DNA from: Myotis daubentonii
Taxonomy: Eukaryota; Chordata; Mammalia; Chiroptera; Vespertilionidae
Reading direction: 5' to 3'
Assembly: GCF_963259705.1 (NCBI RefSeq)
Contig: NC_081846.1
Location: 94,562,641-94,626,640 of the forward strand
DNA: 64,000 bases
Both the position numbers and the translations under genes were made by a program. This document shows positions 1-10,232 of the stretch, in pieces. The first letter of the stretch is position 1; each line of letters opens with the position of its first letter. The notes beneath the pieces were generated by a model. The model saw only the letters and a program-made list of their open reading frames with translations, did not search any database and was not told where the DNA came from.

Positions 1-645
1 GGTGTACTGGGGGACATGAGGCTGTGCCCCCCCACCTGGCACCAGGCCGGGGGACCTGAGGCTGCACCCCCACCCGGCAGGGCTTGATGGGGGCCCTGAG
101 GCTGTGTCCCCCACCCCGTGGGGCTTGACGGGGGTGGGGCCAGCCAGGTCTGGATCTCATCCAATGGGGGTGGGGCTGGCCGGGTCTGGGTCTCACAAGT
201 TTTCAAGGTGCATGTGGGTGGGCGGGGACTTGACGCTGGGTCCTGTGGCACGCCCTAAACCAGGGGTGGGCAAACTTTTTGACTCGAGGGCCACAGTGGG
301 TTCTTAAACTGGACTCAGAAAAAGGAGCTGCGGCCGTGTTTCCCAACGTTGCCATGTTAACACTGCTGCTGGTGAAGGAGCGGAAGGGAGAGCAAGAGAA
401 CCCTCCGCTCTTTTGGCTCCGCGGGCCAGATAGAACAGTCAAACAGGCCGGATCCGGCCCGCGGGGCCGTAGTTTGCCCACGGCTGCCCTAGACTCTGAC
501 GGGCGGAAGATTTTCATATACATTTTACTAATTTTCTTTCATCTCTGACACTTTATTATAGAGAAAGGGCAAATAGCAATATTAAAATATTTCCTCTAAT
601 TAATTCCCTTTTAATGTGCACAAATTTCGTGCACCGGGCCACTAG
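1..645 (+). mobile_element. Helitron (HeliBat-type), 5' end outside window
   Basis: The right end reads ...GTGCACCGGGCCACTAG followed by T, the Helitron 3' terminus with CTAG at 642-645. The body matches the complete copy at 42574-42913, including the shared segment TTTTCATATACATTTTACTA, so the families agree. A hAT MITE (261-486) interrupts it. The left end is cut by the window edge. Confidence 0.85.
261..486. mobile_element. hAT MITE nested in Helitron
   Basis: Terminal inverted repeats CAGGGGTGGGCAAACT and AGTTTGCCCACGGCTG flank a non-coding core. The 8-bp target duplications CCCTAAAC (253-260) and CCCTAGAC (487-494) differ at one base. A truncated relative lies at 17378. The element is non-autonomous and postdates the Helitron. 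Confidence 0.85.
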
Positions 646-1199
646 TTTTCACATAAAAGGAAACTGAAGTTCAGAAGTTTAATTAATTGACCTAAGTAGA
701 AGAAAGCTAGGTAGTGGTGAGCCTGGCATTCAAACCTAGGTGTGTCTCCTGTTGAAACCCATGCCCTTTCCAATACTACCCAGCCCTGGGAATTTATAGG
801 CACTCAAATTATGAGTATAAGGTACAATACAAACATTATGAAGTTAGTCGCTCTACCAGAAAACACTAAAACATTCAAGGGCCAGAGAAGATGAGAGTAA
901 TGTAAGATTTTCCAATACACAGGTATTTAAAAGCTTCTGTTTCTAGGACTAGTGTAAATTCTTTGCAATGGGGAGAGAAATGTCACCGAAGAGAAAGTGT
1001 GTTCAACTAACAAAGTTTTGAACCTGTAGCTCTTCCAAAGACAAAAGACAAAATACTTTTAAATAGTAAGAACTATGATCTGTTGACTAACTTGTCACAC
1101 ACCACATTACAGCAACAGAGAAACTTTCACCATTTGGGGAAAAAAATTAACATCTCTTATAAGCAATGGTTTCAACACAAATAAAATCCAGGAGTAATG

Positions 1200-1421
1200 G
1201 CCCTAGCCGGTTTGGCTCAGTGGACAGAGTGTCAGCCTGCAGACTGAAGGGTCCTGGGTTCAATTCCAGTCAAGGGCACATGCCTAGGTTGTGGGCTTGG
1301 TCCCCAGTAGACGTCCTGCAGGAGGCAGCCAATCAATGATTGTCTCTCATCATTGATGTTTCTATCACTCTCTCCCTTCCTCTCTAAAATCAATAAAAAT
1401 ATATTTTAAACAAAAAAAAAA
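1200..1421 (+). repeat. VES SINE
   Basis: It has a tRNA-like head (B-box-like GGTTCAATTCC), the TCTCTCTC region and an A-rich tail. The target duplications AAATCCAGGAGTAATG (1184-1199) and AAATCCAGGAGAAATG (1426-1441) differ at one base. Confidence 0.9.
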
Positions 1422-1492
1422 GAAGAAATCCAGGAGAAATGTTTGGCAGAAAACTAAGTCAATTTAGATTTTTTTTTTTTAAATATATTTTT

Positions 1493-1692
1493 GCCCTAGC
1501 AGGTTTGGCTCTGTGGAAAGAGCATTGGCATGTGGACCAAAGGGTCCTGGGTTCGATTTGGGCACATTGCTCAAATGCAGGCTCCTCCCCCACCCAGACC
1601 CTGGTCAGGCAGCCAATCGATGTGTTTCTCTCACATGGGTGTTTCTGTCTTTCCCTCTCTCTCTAAAATCAATGGAATAATATCCTTGGGTG
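1493..1692 (+). repeat. VES SINE, GAGGATTAAAA-tail subtype
   Basis: The head is GCCCTAGCAGGTTTGGCTC and the tail ends in CCTTGGGTGAGAATTAAAA, a 3' end shared with the copies at 20850, 24246 and 31193. Confidence 0.85.
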
Positions 1693-1760
1693 AGAATTAA
1701 AATACATTTTTTTAACTGATTTCAGAGAGGAAGGGAGAGTGAGAGAAAGATAAAAACATC

Positions 1761-1972
1761 GCCAAAACCGGTTTGGCTCAGTGGATAGAGCGTCGGCCTG
1801 TGGACTGAAAGGTCCCGGGTTCGATTCCGGTCAGGGGCATGTACCTGGGTTGCGGGCACATCCCCAGTAGGAGATGTGCAGGACGCAGCTGATTGATGTT
1901 TCTAACTCTCTATCTCTCTCCCTTCCTCTCTGTAAAAAATCAATAAAATATATTTAAAAAAAAAAAAAGAAA
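1761..1972 (+). repeat. VES SINE
   Basis: Young-looking copy of the CCGGTTTGGCTCAGTGGATA subtype. A 16-bp target duplication GAAAGATAAAAACATC lies at 1745-1760 and 1973-1988 inside the outer SINE. Confidence 0.9.
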
Positions 1973-2551
1973 GAAAGATAAAAACATCAATGATAAGAGA
2001 AAATCATTGATTGACTGCCTTCCGATACCCCACACTAGGGTTTGAGCTCACAACCGGGGAGCCCAACCGGGAATTGAACTGTGACCTCCTGATTCATAGG
2101 TCGATGCTCAACCACTGAGCCATGCCTGTTGGGCCAATTTAGAATCTTAAACAACAAATCTGGAATACTTAAACAACTGGTAATTTTTTTTTATATCTAA
2201 TACGCACTTTGATAATGAAGTTTTCTAATCTGCAGACTCCAACTAATTAATACTACTTTATCTGAAAACACTGGTAAAAGTCTTAATTTTTTCCTAAGCA
2301 ACCTCACAGGAATTATGTAAATACCTGCATAAGTGAATAACTTTCACTAATACCTTTGCAAATGTATGTTATTGTTATAGAGGTTTACTGTAACCTTACT
2401 TTCTTATTCTGAAATATGAAACGGTTCAAATTTCAGCAACAATCAGATAATATTTTTTCCAAAGAAATGTGAAAAAGAAAAGTATATGGACTTAATACTT
2501 AGCAAAGAGTTCAAAAAAGCACATAAAAAAGTGGTTATTAAAAGTATAATT

Positions 2552-2771
2552 AGCCGAAACCGGTTTGGCTCAGTGGATAGAGCGTCGGCCTGCAGACTGA
2601 AAGGTCCCAGGTTCGATTCCGGTCAAGGGCATGTACCTTGGTTGCGGGCACATCCCCAGTAGGAGATGTGCAGGAGGCAGCTGATCGATGTTTCTCTCTC
2701 ATCGATGTTTCTAACTCTCTATCTCTCTCCCTTCCTCTCTGTAAAAAATCAATAAAATATATTAAAAAAAA
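2552..2771 (+). repeat. VES SINE
   Basis: Complete copy with a target duplication around AAAGTATAATTA (2540-2551 and 2772-2783). Confidence 0.9.
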
Positions 2772-2786
2772 AAAGTATAATTAAAG

Positions 2787-2974
2787 GCCCAACCAGCACC
2801 GCTCAGTATGAACCAGGAGGTCATGGTTGGATTCTGGTCAGGGCACAGGTTGCAGGCTCAAGCCCCGGTAGGGGGCGTGCAGGAGGCAGCTGGTCAATGA
2901 TTCTCATCATTCATGTTTCTATCTCTCTCTCTCCCTCTCACTTCCTCTCTGAAATAAATAAAAATATTTACGTG
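2787..2974 (+). repeat. VES-like SINE, GGTCATGGTT subtype
   Basis: It starts next to the preceding VES and re-uses part of its target duplication; GTGTAATTAAAG follows at 2975-2986. Confidence 0.8.
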
Positions 2975-3389
2975 TAATTAAAGCCTTAAGTCAAGTTAAA
3001 ACTGTGATTGCAAAATCTGTCCTTTAAATATTTTTCACCAAAGAATGCAAGTTAAGCCATCAACTTCATAAATAAGGATTTATTTTTTTTCCTAAAGCAC
3101 TGTGATGTAAGGCCAACTTCCTACCAATCCTTCCCAAGAGTACCGAAAGATTTTTTCAAGAAAATTGGCTAAATGTGGAACTTTAAGCCTCAGCACAAAC
3201 TCAAATCCACACAGTATTTTTATCTTCTTGGAAAGGATATCAATTAAAAAAAGCGAAAGAATGGTAATAAAAGATGGATGTTAAGTGTAATTATCAGGAG
3301 AGAGGAAATGCTACCAAGGAACAATAACGTGTTTCCTTTCAACTACAAGTTTTATTTGCCTTAAATAGAGCTACCCTGCACGTTAAGGC

Positions 3390-4560
3390 AAACACACACC
3401 GCGCACCCCGCACCGGCGGCAGCACCGGCTTCCGGCCGCGCTCCGCCGCCTCCCCACGGTCCCGAGCAGCCAACTCCACTCCTCCGGCAGCAGTTGCTTC
3501 AAAACCCTCCTAACAGGCTCTGCACAAATAATCCGCATTTTTCTGATTTGATTTACACGCATCCAATGGGAATTCCCTATCGACCCGCCTTCTCTCCCCG
3601 GATGGGCCACTCACCACAAGGGTTACAACTGAGTAACGGCGTTTTCCTCTTTTTCTTTTTTTTAAGAATACTTTCTCAGAGCCTGAGTATGAGCTACCAG
3701 AGGGCAACTTAAAATCGGGGCTCTTGAAGGAAGCATTATTTAAAGCAAACAAAACGGGGATTAACTATTCCGAAGGAGCCGGCTTCTGGTTACAAATGCT
3801 AATTGCCAGCCACGATATACGGAGGCATTCGCTTCCCGTGACCCTTAAACCAACCGCTCGAAGCCACACGCCGTTCCCGCTGGCCCAACCCACTCCCGCC
3901 CCACATCTCAGGGCAACGCGCTTCCCTCCCGCCGACTTCGCCTCTCCCCGGGGCCTTCCCTCCGCGGCGTCCGGTCGCCCCCGGTCCCGCCAGCCTTAGT
4001 CCGACCCGCCCTCCGTCCTGGCCACCGCGAGCCTCCGGCGTGTCCTCTCAGGCTCCAACCTGCCGCCGAGAACCCTCCCGACGCCGATCTTCCCGGCTCG
4101 CTCGACTCGGGCCCCAGGCCCTCCCGGCCCCCACGCAACGGCCGCGCTTGAAAATGGCGGAAGCGTCGCCCGCCCCGGCGAGTGTCCGGGCCGCACTCAC
4201 CTCGGCGCGGAGCACAGCTCCTAGTGAAGGGCGAGCGCAGCGCTCGTGTTCACCGTTGGGAACGTCTCTCCTCTCGCCTCCTCCCTCCGCCCCTCTCAAT
4301 CCCTCTCCTCCATAGCAGCAGCCGCCATCTCCCCGGATTAGCCACCGAGCGCACGCCCCTGCGTCACCACGCTCCGGTGTACGGCTCTACGTCACGCGCG
4401 CCGGGGCCTCAGGGGGCCGCACGGTTCGACCTGCGCATGTGCATAGACGAGGGGCGGGGTCTGGCCACCCGCAGCCAACCCGGCGCTTCCTTTGTTCGGC
4501 GCCCGGGTTGGCTCAGCCGTGGGAGGAGCGGGCCGGGCGTCTGGCTGTCTCACTCAAGTT
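3390..4560. promoter_or_regulatory. WDR33: CpG-island promoter of presumed WDR33
   Basis: This is a GC-rich, CpG-dense block in an otherwise AT-rich, CpG-poor region. Near the inferred start site it shows a YY1-type GCCGCCATCT (4321-4330), a CRE-like TACGTCA (about 4388-4395) and an NRF1-like TGCGCATGTGCA (about 4432-4443). A second AAAATGGCGG lies at 4151-4160. These motifs are typical of housekeeping promoters. A promoter on the plus strand cannot be excluded, but no plus-strand exon is visible. Confidence 0.75.
4201..4335 (-). other. WDR33: Presumed WDR33 exon 1 (5' UTR)
   Basis: Read on the minus strand, the block starts around the YY1-type motif and ends ...GCTCCGCGCCGAG followed by GTGAGTG, a strong splice donor with the exon edge at 4201. 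I see no start codon followed by a long open frame, which fits a non-coding first exon. WDR33 is a WD40 subunit of CPSF that helps read the AAUAAA signal in pre-mRNA 3' processing. I name it because WDR33 lies on this side of POLR2D, on the same strand, in human. The exact start site is not determinable here. Confidence 0.55.
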
Positions 4561-4984
4561 GTGAGCCGGCCTCGACGCTCCCAAAAATGCTCCGTTTCCC
4601 AACATTTGGATAAGCATTTCGTCCTGTGTTAGGTCATGTGGCCAAGCATACTGGAGAGTCGAACTGTGGACAAGGCGCTTGACCTTGCAAAGCCTTTGTT
4701 CGCCGGGAAATGGGGCTCCTGGCTGAGCACCTAAGTGCAAGCACCCAGCCGGCAGGCGCGCGGTTCCCCTCTGCCGGTGGCCCGGCGCCCTCGGTCCCAG
4801 CACTCGGGAGAAGCTGGCTTGCAGGGCAGCCGCAGGCACCTGCACCCGAGGCGCACAGGAATGTTCGCAGCAGCTTTCCTCCTCCACCAAACAGCACCAC
4901 CCGCATTTCCATCAGCAGTGGAACGGTGCATGCATCGTGGTGTGGTTCTGCAATGACCTGCAGCCATGGAAAATGACCAGCGAG
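4561..4984. other. Promoter-upstream unique sequence
   Basis: Moderately GC-rich, non-repetitive sequence upstream of the presumed WDR33 start. The open frames on both strands are short and overlap each other, and I see no supported gene. Confidence 0.5.
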
Positions 4985-5226
4985 GCCCTCGCCGGTGTGG
5001 CGCAGTGGCTAGAGCGTCGGCCCGCAGACTGAAGGGTCCCAGGTTTGATTCTGGAACAGGGCACGCACCTTGGTTGCAGGCTTCTCCCGGCCAGGGCATG
5101 CGGGAGGCAGCCAATGGATGTGGTTCTCTCTGATGTTTCTCTCTTTTCCTCTCTCTTCCACTTTCTCTAAAAGATCAATGGAAAAATATTCTCGGGTGAG
5201 GATTAACCTAAATAAATAAATACATA
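4985..5226 (+). repeat. VES SINE, GGTGTGGCGCAGTGG subtype
   Basis: Divergent head, and the CTCGGGTGAGGATTAACC tail subtype. Confidence 0.8.
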
Positions 5227-5230
5227 AAAA

Positions 5231-5440
5231 GCCCCAGTGGGTTTGGCTCAGTGGATAGAGCATCCGCCTGCGGACTGAAGGGTCCCAGGTTCTATTCTGG
5301 TCAAGGGCTTGTACCTTGGTTGCTGGTGCATCCCCAGTAGGGGGTGTGCAGGAGGAAGCTGATCCATGTTTCTAAGTCTCTATCCCTCTCCTTTCCTCTC
5401 TGTAAAAAATCAATAAGATATATATTTTTTAAAAAACATT
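5231..5440 (+). repeat. VES SINE
   Basis: The head GCCCCAGTGGGTTTGGCTC directly follows the tail of the preceding copy. Confidence 0.85.
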
Positions 5441-5469
5441 CAAACCTATAAAGAATTTTTTTAAAAAAG

Positions 5470-5735
5470 AAAGAAAATAATTACTGATAAATACAACAAA
5501 CTGGATATCACAGATATTGTTTAATCAGGCACAAAAGAGGATGCTGCATTATTCCATTTATATATGAAGTTCAGAATACAACTTCAAGCAAATTGTCTTC
5601 TTTTGGAAAGTAAATTGGAAATATGAACCAAGAATCTTTATCTAACCGCTATACTGTACACCAGAAACTAATATAAAATAATGTTGAATGTAAACTGTAC
5701 TTGAAAAATAAAAATAAAAATGTTTAAAGGAATCT
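5470..5735 (+). repeat. Old L1 3' end
   Basis: AGAGGATGCTGCATTATTCC, ATTTATATATGAAGTTCA and CTGTACACCAGAAACTAATA resemble 3' ends of ancient mammalian L1 families. The piece ends in an A-rich tail and has no open frame. Confidence 0.6.
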
Positions 5736-5738
5736 TTA

Positions 5739-5966
5739 GCCCTAGCTGGTTTGGCTCAGTGGATATAACATCGGCCTACAGACTGAAGGGTCCCAGGTTC
5801 AATTCCAGTCAAGGACATATGCCTGGGCTGTGGGTTCAATCCCCAGTAGGAGGGGGCATGCAGCAGGCAGCCAATCAATGATTCCCTTTCATCATTGATG
5901 TTTCTATCTATCCCTCTCTCGCCCTCTCCCTTCCTCTCTGAAAAAAATTTTAAAAAAATATTTTAA
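5739..5966 (+). repeat. VES SINE (first of a pair in one target)
   Basis: Preceded by AAAGGAATCTTTA and followed by AAAAGAATCTTTA; see the next copy. Confidence 0.85.
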
Positions 5967-5980
5967 AAAAAGAATCTTTA

Positions 5981-6229
5981 GCCCTAACCGGTTTGGCTCA
6001 GTGGATAGAGCGTCGGCCTGTGAACTGAAAGGTCCTAGATTCGATTCCGGTCAAGGGCATGTACCTTGGTTGTGGGCACATCCCCAATAGGAGGTGTGCA
6101 GGAGGCAGCTGATCGATGTTTCTCTCTCATCGATGTTTCTGACTCTATCCCTCTCCCTTCCTCTCTGTAAAAAATCAATAAAATATATTTTTAAAAGTTA
6201 AAATAAATTTAAATTAAATTAAAAAATTA
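5981..6229 (+). repeat. VES SINE (second of a pair in one target)
   Basis: It is flanked by GAATCTTTA at 5972-5980 and again after 6230, so three copies of one target site bracket two SINEs. Confidence 0.85.
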
Positions 6230-6814
6230 AAAGAATCTTTAAAATATGTGTTACTTTTGACTTTAATCCTTCTAAAAATCTATAGTTGGAGAAATGTGAA
6301 AAAGATTTGTAGACAAACCTCTCACTGAGGTAGTATTGATGACAGCAAGCAAAAAAAAAAATGAAAGCACCTTAAATGGCCAACACCAGAGGATGGTTAA
6401 CAGCACATCATACAACAGAATACTATGCAAACAGTACAGAGTATATACTACACAATTTTTATGATGACATCACAAATGCTTATAATCTAATTTTAGTGGG
6501 GCATGAATACGAGCAACTGTAAGTATTTATACATAATAAGAAATAGCTAAATGGTAGTATTAAGGATGTCTGTTTACTTCAAATATGTTTTGCTTTTGTA
6601 ATCACAAAGGAAGAGAGGATGTTGTTGGATTTTTTTAACAAAATAAGTACTGACATTGTATGTTGTTATTTATTATTAATTGCATTTTTATTTGTTACCA
6701 CTTACAAAATCCAATTTCCTGTCCATTGTTTAACATTACACATCACTTAGGGAATCTTTCCATTTTCTCATTAGTTTATAATAGACTTGGAAACCACTGG
6801 TTGTTATTAATAAA
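6230..6814 (+). repeat. Degenerate L1-like stretch
   Basis: Text such as GGCCAACACCAGAGGATGG and ACAACAGAATACTATGCAAA resembles the 3' part of old L1 elements. There is no usable open frame, and the edges are uncertain. Confidence 0.45.
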
Positions 6815-6958
6815 CTAGAGGCTTGATGCATGAAATTCATGCAAGAGTAGGCCTTCCTTGCCCCGGCTGCCGGCATGAGCTTCCCTCTGGCACCCAGGGA
6901 CCTGGGCTTCCCTCCCAGCCCCGGTCTAATTAGCATATTACACTTTTATTATTATAGA
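6815..6958 (-). mobile_element. Short Helitron
   Basis: In minus sense it starts TCTATAATAATAAAAGTGTA and ends ...GCCTCTAG. It is flanked by A (6814) and T (6959), the A^T insertion rule. Only 144 bp, non-autonomous. Confidence 0.85.
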
Positions 6959-7440
6959 TATTAGGACCCTACAACTCCCCAGGTGTCAAGAGTTTAGTCT
7001 TCCTTTCCCCAATTCCAGGAAGGCAGGGATTATAATAAACTTGGAAGCAACAGCAAAGATTTGGGAAAGCAAGAAGTATACTCCAAGCTAGTATTAAAAA
7101 ACAAAATTTAACTGAATAAACTTTAAAGTCCTCATTGGCTTTACTCAATGATTCATGAATTTGGCAACATCTAATCTAGTAGACAGAAAGGAGCTTCAAA
7201 AATGAAAGACTTATAGGGAGAGTAGAAACAATAAATTACACCAGGCAGAAAAGCAGGTTGGTTATGGCAAGGTGGCTTTCCTTAGGGGATAGTAAGAGGT
7301 CTATCAGGCAGATTACCAAACTAATGCCTGACTCACTGAGGTAAGAATTCACTTCTAGGAGAGCCAAAACTATAATTAAGTCTTGATTTGGTGACATAGG
7401 TCTTAGCAAAAGTGACTCCATTTTGAGCCTGTTGTCTTGC
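6959..7440. other. Unique intergenic sequence
   Basis: No repeat signature or supported gene seen. Open frames are short. Confidence 0.4.
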
Positions 7441-7495
7441 TTTGAACAAAGACCACAACGGGGTGCACCAAGAAAGCATTAAAAATGCGGAGACA

Positions 7496-7706
7496 GCCGA
7501 GGCCGGTTTGGCTCAGTGGATAGAGCGTCGGCCTGCGGACTGAAGGGTCCCGGGTTCGATTCCGGTCAAGGGCATGTACCTGGGTTGCGGGCACATCTCC
7601 AGTGGGGGGTGTGCAGGAGGCAGCTGGTCGATGTTTCTCTCTCATCGATGTTTCTGACTATCTCTCTCCCTTCCTCTCTGTAAAAAATCAATAAAATATA
7701 TTTTTA
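7496..7706 (+). repeat. VES SINE inserted at the ORF1 start
   Basis: The target duplication AAAAATGCGGAGACA (7481-7495 and about 7707-7721) contains the ORF1 start codon, so the insertion left an intact start downstream. Confidence 0.9.
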
Positions 7707-7711
7707 AAAAA

Positions 7712-8554
7712 ATGCGGAGACAAAGAAACATGACAGAAATGGAGGATATAGAGTTAAAAAACGCACTTTTAAGGTCTTTCAATAATTTTCTAGAAACTGC
7801 CAATAAATGTAGTGAGATCCTCAAGAAATCTAATGAGACCCTCGATGTTGTGATAAAGAACCAACTAGAAATTAAGCATACACTGACTGAAATAAAGAAT
7901 ATTATACAGACTCCCAACAGCAGACCAGAGGAGCGCACAAATCAAGTCAAAGATTTGAAATGCGAAGAAGCAAAAAACACCCAACCGGAAAAGCAAAATG
8001 AAAAAAGAATCCGAAAATACGAAGATAGTGTAAGGAGCCTCTGGGACAGCTTCAAGCGTACCAACATCAGAATTATAGGGGTGCCAGAAGAAGAGAGACA
8101 GCAAGATATTGAAAACCTATTTGAAGAAATAATGACAGAAAACTTCCCCCACCTGGTGAAAGAAATAGACTTACAGGTCCAGGAAGCGCAGAGAACCCCA
8201 AACAAAAGGAATCCAAAGAGGACCACACCAAGACACATCATAATTAAAATGCCAAGAGCAAAAGACAAAGACAGAATCTTAAAAGCAGCAAGAGAAAGAA
8301 AGTCAGTTACATACAAGGGAGTACCCATACGACTGTCAGCTGATTTCTCAACAGAAACTTTGCAGGCCAGAAGGGAGTGGCAAGAAATATTCAAAGTGAT
8401 GAATGCCAAGAACCTACAACCAAGATTACTTTATCCAGCAAAGCTATCATTCAGAATTGAAGGTCAGATAAAGAGCTTCACAGATAAGGAAAAGCTAAAG
8501 GAGTTCATCACCACCAAACCAGGATTATATGAAATGCTGAAAGGTATCCTTTAA
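7712..8554 (+). CDS. L1/HAL1 ORF1 protein, intact 280 aa
   Basis: Open frame for an L1 ORF1-type RNA-binding nucleic-acid chaperone, which coats L1 RNA in the cytoplasm as trimers. Residues 10-65 and 95-112 have coiled-coil character. An RRM follows at about 116-192, with the strand NIRIIGVPE at 118-126 and HIIIKMPRAKDKDRIL at 175-190. The C-terminal domain is at about 197-270, with the conserved YPAKLSF at 241-247. At 280 residues it is somewhat shorter than usual for mammalian ORF1p, mainly at the N-terminus. The frame has no stops or shifts, so the copy is young. ATG at 7712 is the first in-frame start and lies inside the VES target duplication. Whether it is expressed cannot be told. Confidence 0.85.
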   Translation: MRRQRNMTEMEDIELKNALLRSFNNFLETANKCSEILKKSNETLDVVIKNQLEIKHTLTEIKNIIQTPNSRPEERTNQVKDLKCEEAKNTQPEKQNEKRIRKYEDSVRSLWDSFKRTNIRIIGVPEEERQQDIENLFEEIMTENFPHLVKEIDLQVQEAQRTPNKRNPKRTTPRHIIIKMPRAKDKDRILKAARERKSVTYKGVPIRLSADFSTETLQARREWQEIFKVMNAKNLQPRLLYPAKLSFRIEGQIKSFTDKEKLKEFITTKPGLYEMLKGIL

Positions 8555-8964
8555 GAAGAGGAAGAGAAGAAAAAGGTAAAGATACAAATTATGAACAACA
8601 AATATGCATCTATCAACAAGTGAATCTAAGAATCAAGTGAATAAATAATCTGATGAACAGAATGAACTGGTGATTATAATAGAATCAGGGACATAGAAAG
8701 GGAATGGACTGACTATTCCTGGGGGGGAAAGGGGTGTGGGAGATTCGGGAAGAGACTGGACAAAAATCGTGCACCTATGGATGAGGACAGTGGGTGGGGA
8801 GTGAGGTCGGAGGGTGGGGCGGGAACTGGGAGGAGGGAAGTTATGGGGGGGAAAAAGAGGAACAAATGTAATAATCTGAACAATAAAGATTTAATAAAAA
8901 AAGGGGGGGGTAATATCTAGAAGCAAACAAAAAAAATAAAAATAAAATAAAAATAGCAGCATTG

Positions 8965-9150
8965 CCTTAGCTGGTTTTGCTAGAGCATCGGCCTGTGGAC
9001 TGAAGGGCACATGCCCAGGTTGTGGGCTCAACCCCCAGTAGGGGGCGTGCAGGAGGCAGCCAATCAATGATTCTCTCACATCATTAATGTTTCTAGTTCT
9101 CTCTCTCCCTTCCCCCTGAAATCAGTACAAATATATACTTTTAAAAATCT
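8965..9150 (+). repeat. VES SINE, head-deleted
   Basis: The GGTTTTGCTAGAGCATCGGC head lacks the CAGTGGAT block. The 3' half is intact. Confidence 0.8.
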
Positions 9151-9657
9151 TTTTAAAAAATAAATAAATATAAAAATAGAGGCATGAACTGTTATATATT
9201 AATATATAGAATAGGGTCTGAGAGGCTGATAGGTGTTCAATACGTATTTATCCAACGAATGAAAGCAGCGCAAAATGCAGCTCTGATGCATGTGGCGAGC
9301 ATAAGCAATCACACCTGCAGGGAGTTTGAAGGACTTTTGACAAAGGAACAGCTAAGTGGAGTCTCAAAGGACTAGAAGCCATCGATGATGCGGAGCAGCG
9401 GGAAGGGCCTCTGAGCAGGGAGCAGCCGTCCTGCTCCGCTAGGCGCCAGGCGCTGCGGGGTCTCAGAACCTCCAGAAGCCGCGGGCGGGCCTGTGGGCGG
9501 CGCAAGGGGCATCTGCACTGATGTGTGCGCTCACAGCATGCTGCCTGCAGCGTTACACAGACTGCACTGCTTAGGATACAAAACCTAGCAAAACTGTACT
9601 GACAGACTATGCCTGTTACCAGCATCACAACCATCACGGTCAGGAAGACCACCACCA

Positions 9658-9710
<53 letters not shown>

Positions 9711-10034
9711 CTATGCACAACTGAGCCTCCAAGAAAGCAAGGAGATCTCTAGGGGCAAGCAAATAATTGAGAACTGAAAGCCAGACGGATGGATGCCACA
9801 CAACCTTCATTGGACTTGGAGAGGTGGCATCAGGTCTGACTGGCTAGAGACTCTAGTTTATCCTCCAAGTGGGATTCTAGTGCTGAGAACACAGAAAATG
9901 GGCACTGAGCCCCCAGATAGAGCCAGGAACGTGAAAGACTGTCCCCTCAATGAAAGGAGAGCTCCCACACACACACAGGCCCAGGAACAGAGCGGCTGGT
10001 CATTACCCAATGACTCCGAATTAAAAAAAAAGTC
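9151..10034. other. Intergenic unique sequence with (CA)n
   Basis: Mostly non-repetitive. A perfect CA dinucleotide run occupies about 9657-9710. I see no supported gene. Confidence 0.5.
9657..9710. repeat. (CA)n microsatellite
   Basis: About 27 uninterrupted CA units, likely polymorphic. Confidence 0.95.
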
Positions 10035-10232
10035 CTGCCCAGCCAAGTGGCTCAGTGGTTGAACATCGACATGTGAACCAGGAGGTCACAGTCGATTCCC
10101 CTCAGGGCACATGCCCAGGTTACAGGTAGATTCTCATGAAACAGCCAATCAATGATTATCGCTCATCATTTATGTTTCTATCTCTCTCCCTCTTCCTTCA
10201 TCTCTGACATCAATAAAAATTATATATTTTAA
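10035..10232 (+). repeat. VES-like SINE, GGTTGAACATCGAC subtype
   Basis: The head is CAGCCAAGTGGCTCAGTGG. It abuts the truncated 3' side of the L1 that follows. Confidence 0.8.

Larger units (their letters stand above)
1469..2135 (-). repeat. VES-like SINE split by two later VES copies
   Basis: This is an older minus-strand SINE of the GGTTGAG-head subtype. It is flanked by the short duplication TCAATTTAGA (1459-1468 and 2135-2144). Plus-strand VES copies sit inside it at 1493-1692 and 1761-1972, giving a three-layer nest. Confidence 0.8.
1..4200 (-). other. WDR33: Intron 1 of presumed WDR33 (partial)
   Basis: This is the stretch downstream, in gene sense, of the splice donor at 4200/4199. 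It contains a Helitron with a nested hAT, a pile of VES SINEs and unremarkable AT-rich sequence at about 646-1183, 2145-2551 and 2987-3389. I see no coding exon in it. The assignment rests on gene order next to POLR2D and on the exon 1 structure, because no WDR33 coding sequence lies in the window. Confidence 0.5.
7441..8905 (+). mobile_element. HAL1-like element: L1 ORF1 plus 3' UTR, no ORF2
   Basis: GGGGTGCACCAAGAAAGC near 7460 matches the 5' UTR end of the related copies at 39733 and 57091. ORF1 (7712-8554) is followed within about 350 bp by a G-rich 3' UTR and an AATAAAGATTTAATAAAAAA tail. The ORF1-to-3'UTR junction is the same as in the copy at 55179-57091, so the missing ORF2 is a family trait rather than a local deletion. 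The copy lacks the start of the 5' UTR. A VES lies just before the open frame. Confidence 0.8.

Noticed and set aside
1240..1290. Functional tRNA genes, since many heads contain GGTTCGATTCC-type B boxes
   Set aside because: Each is the head of a VES SINE with the SINE body and A-rich tail attached, and none folds as a complete tRNA by eye.
9248..9718. 156-codon minus frame with a run of CV residues
   Set aside because: It is read through the CA microsatellite; the Cys-Val run is just (TG)n translated.
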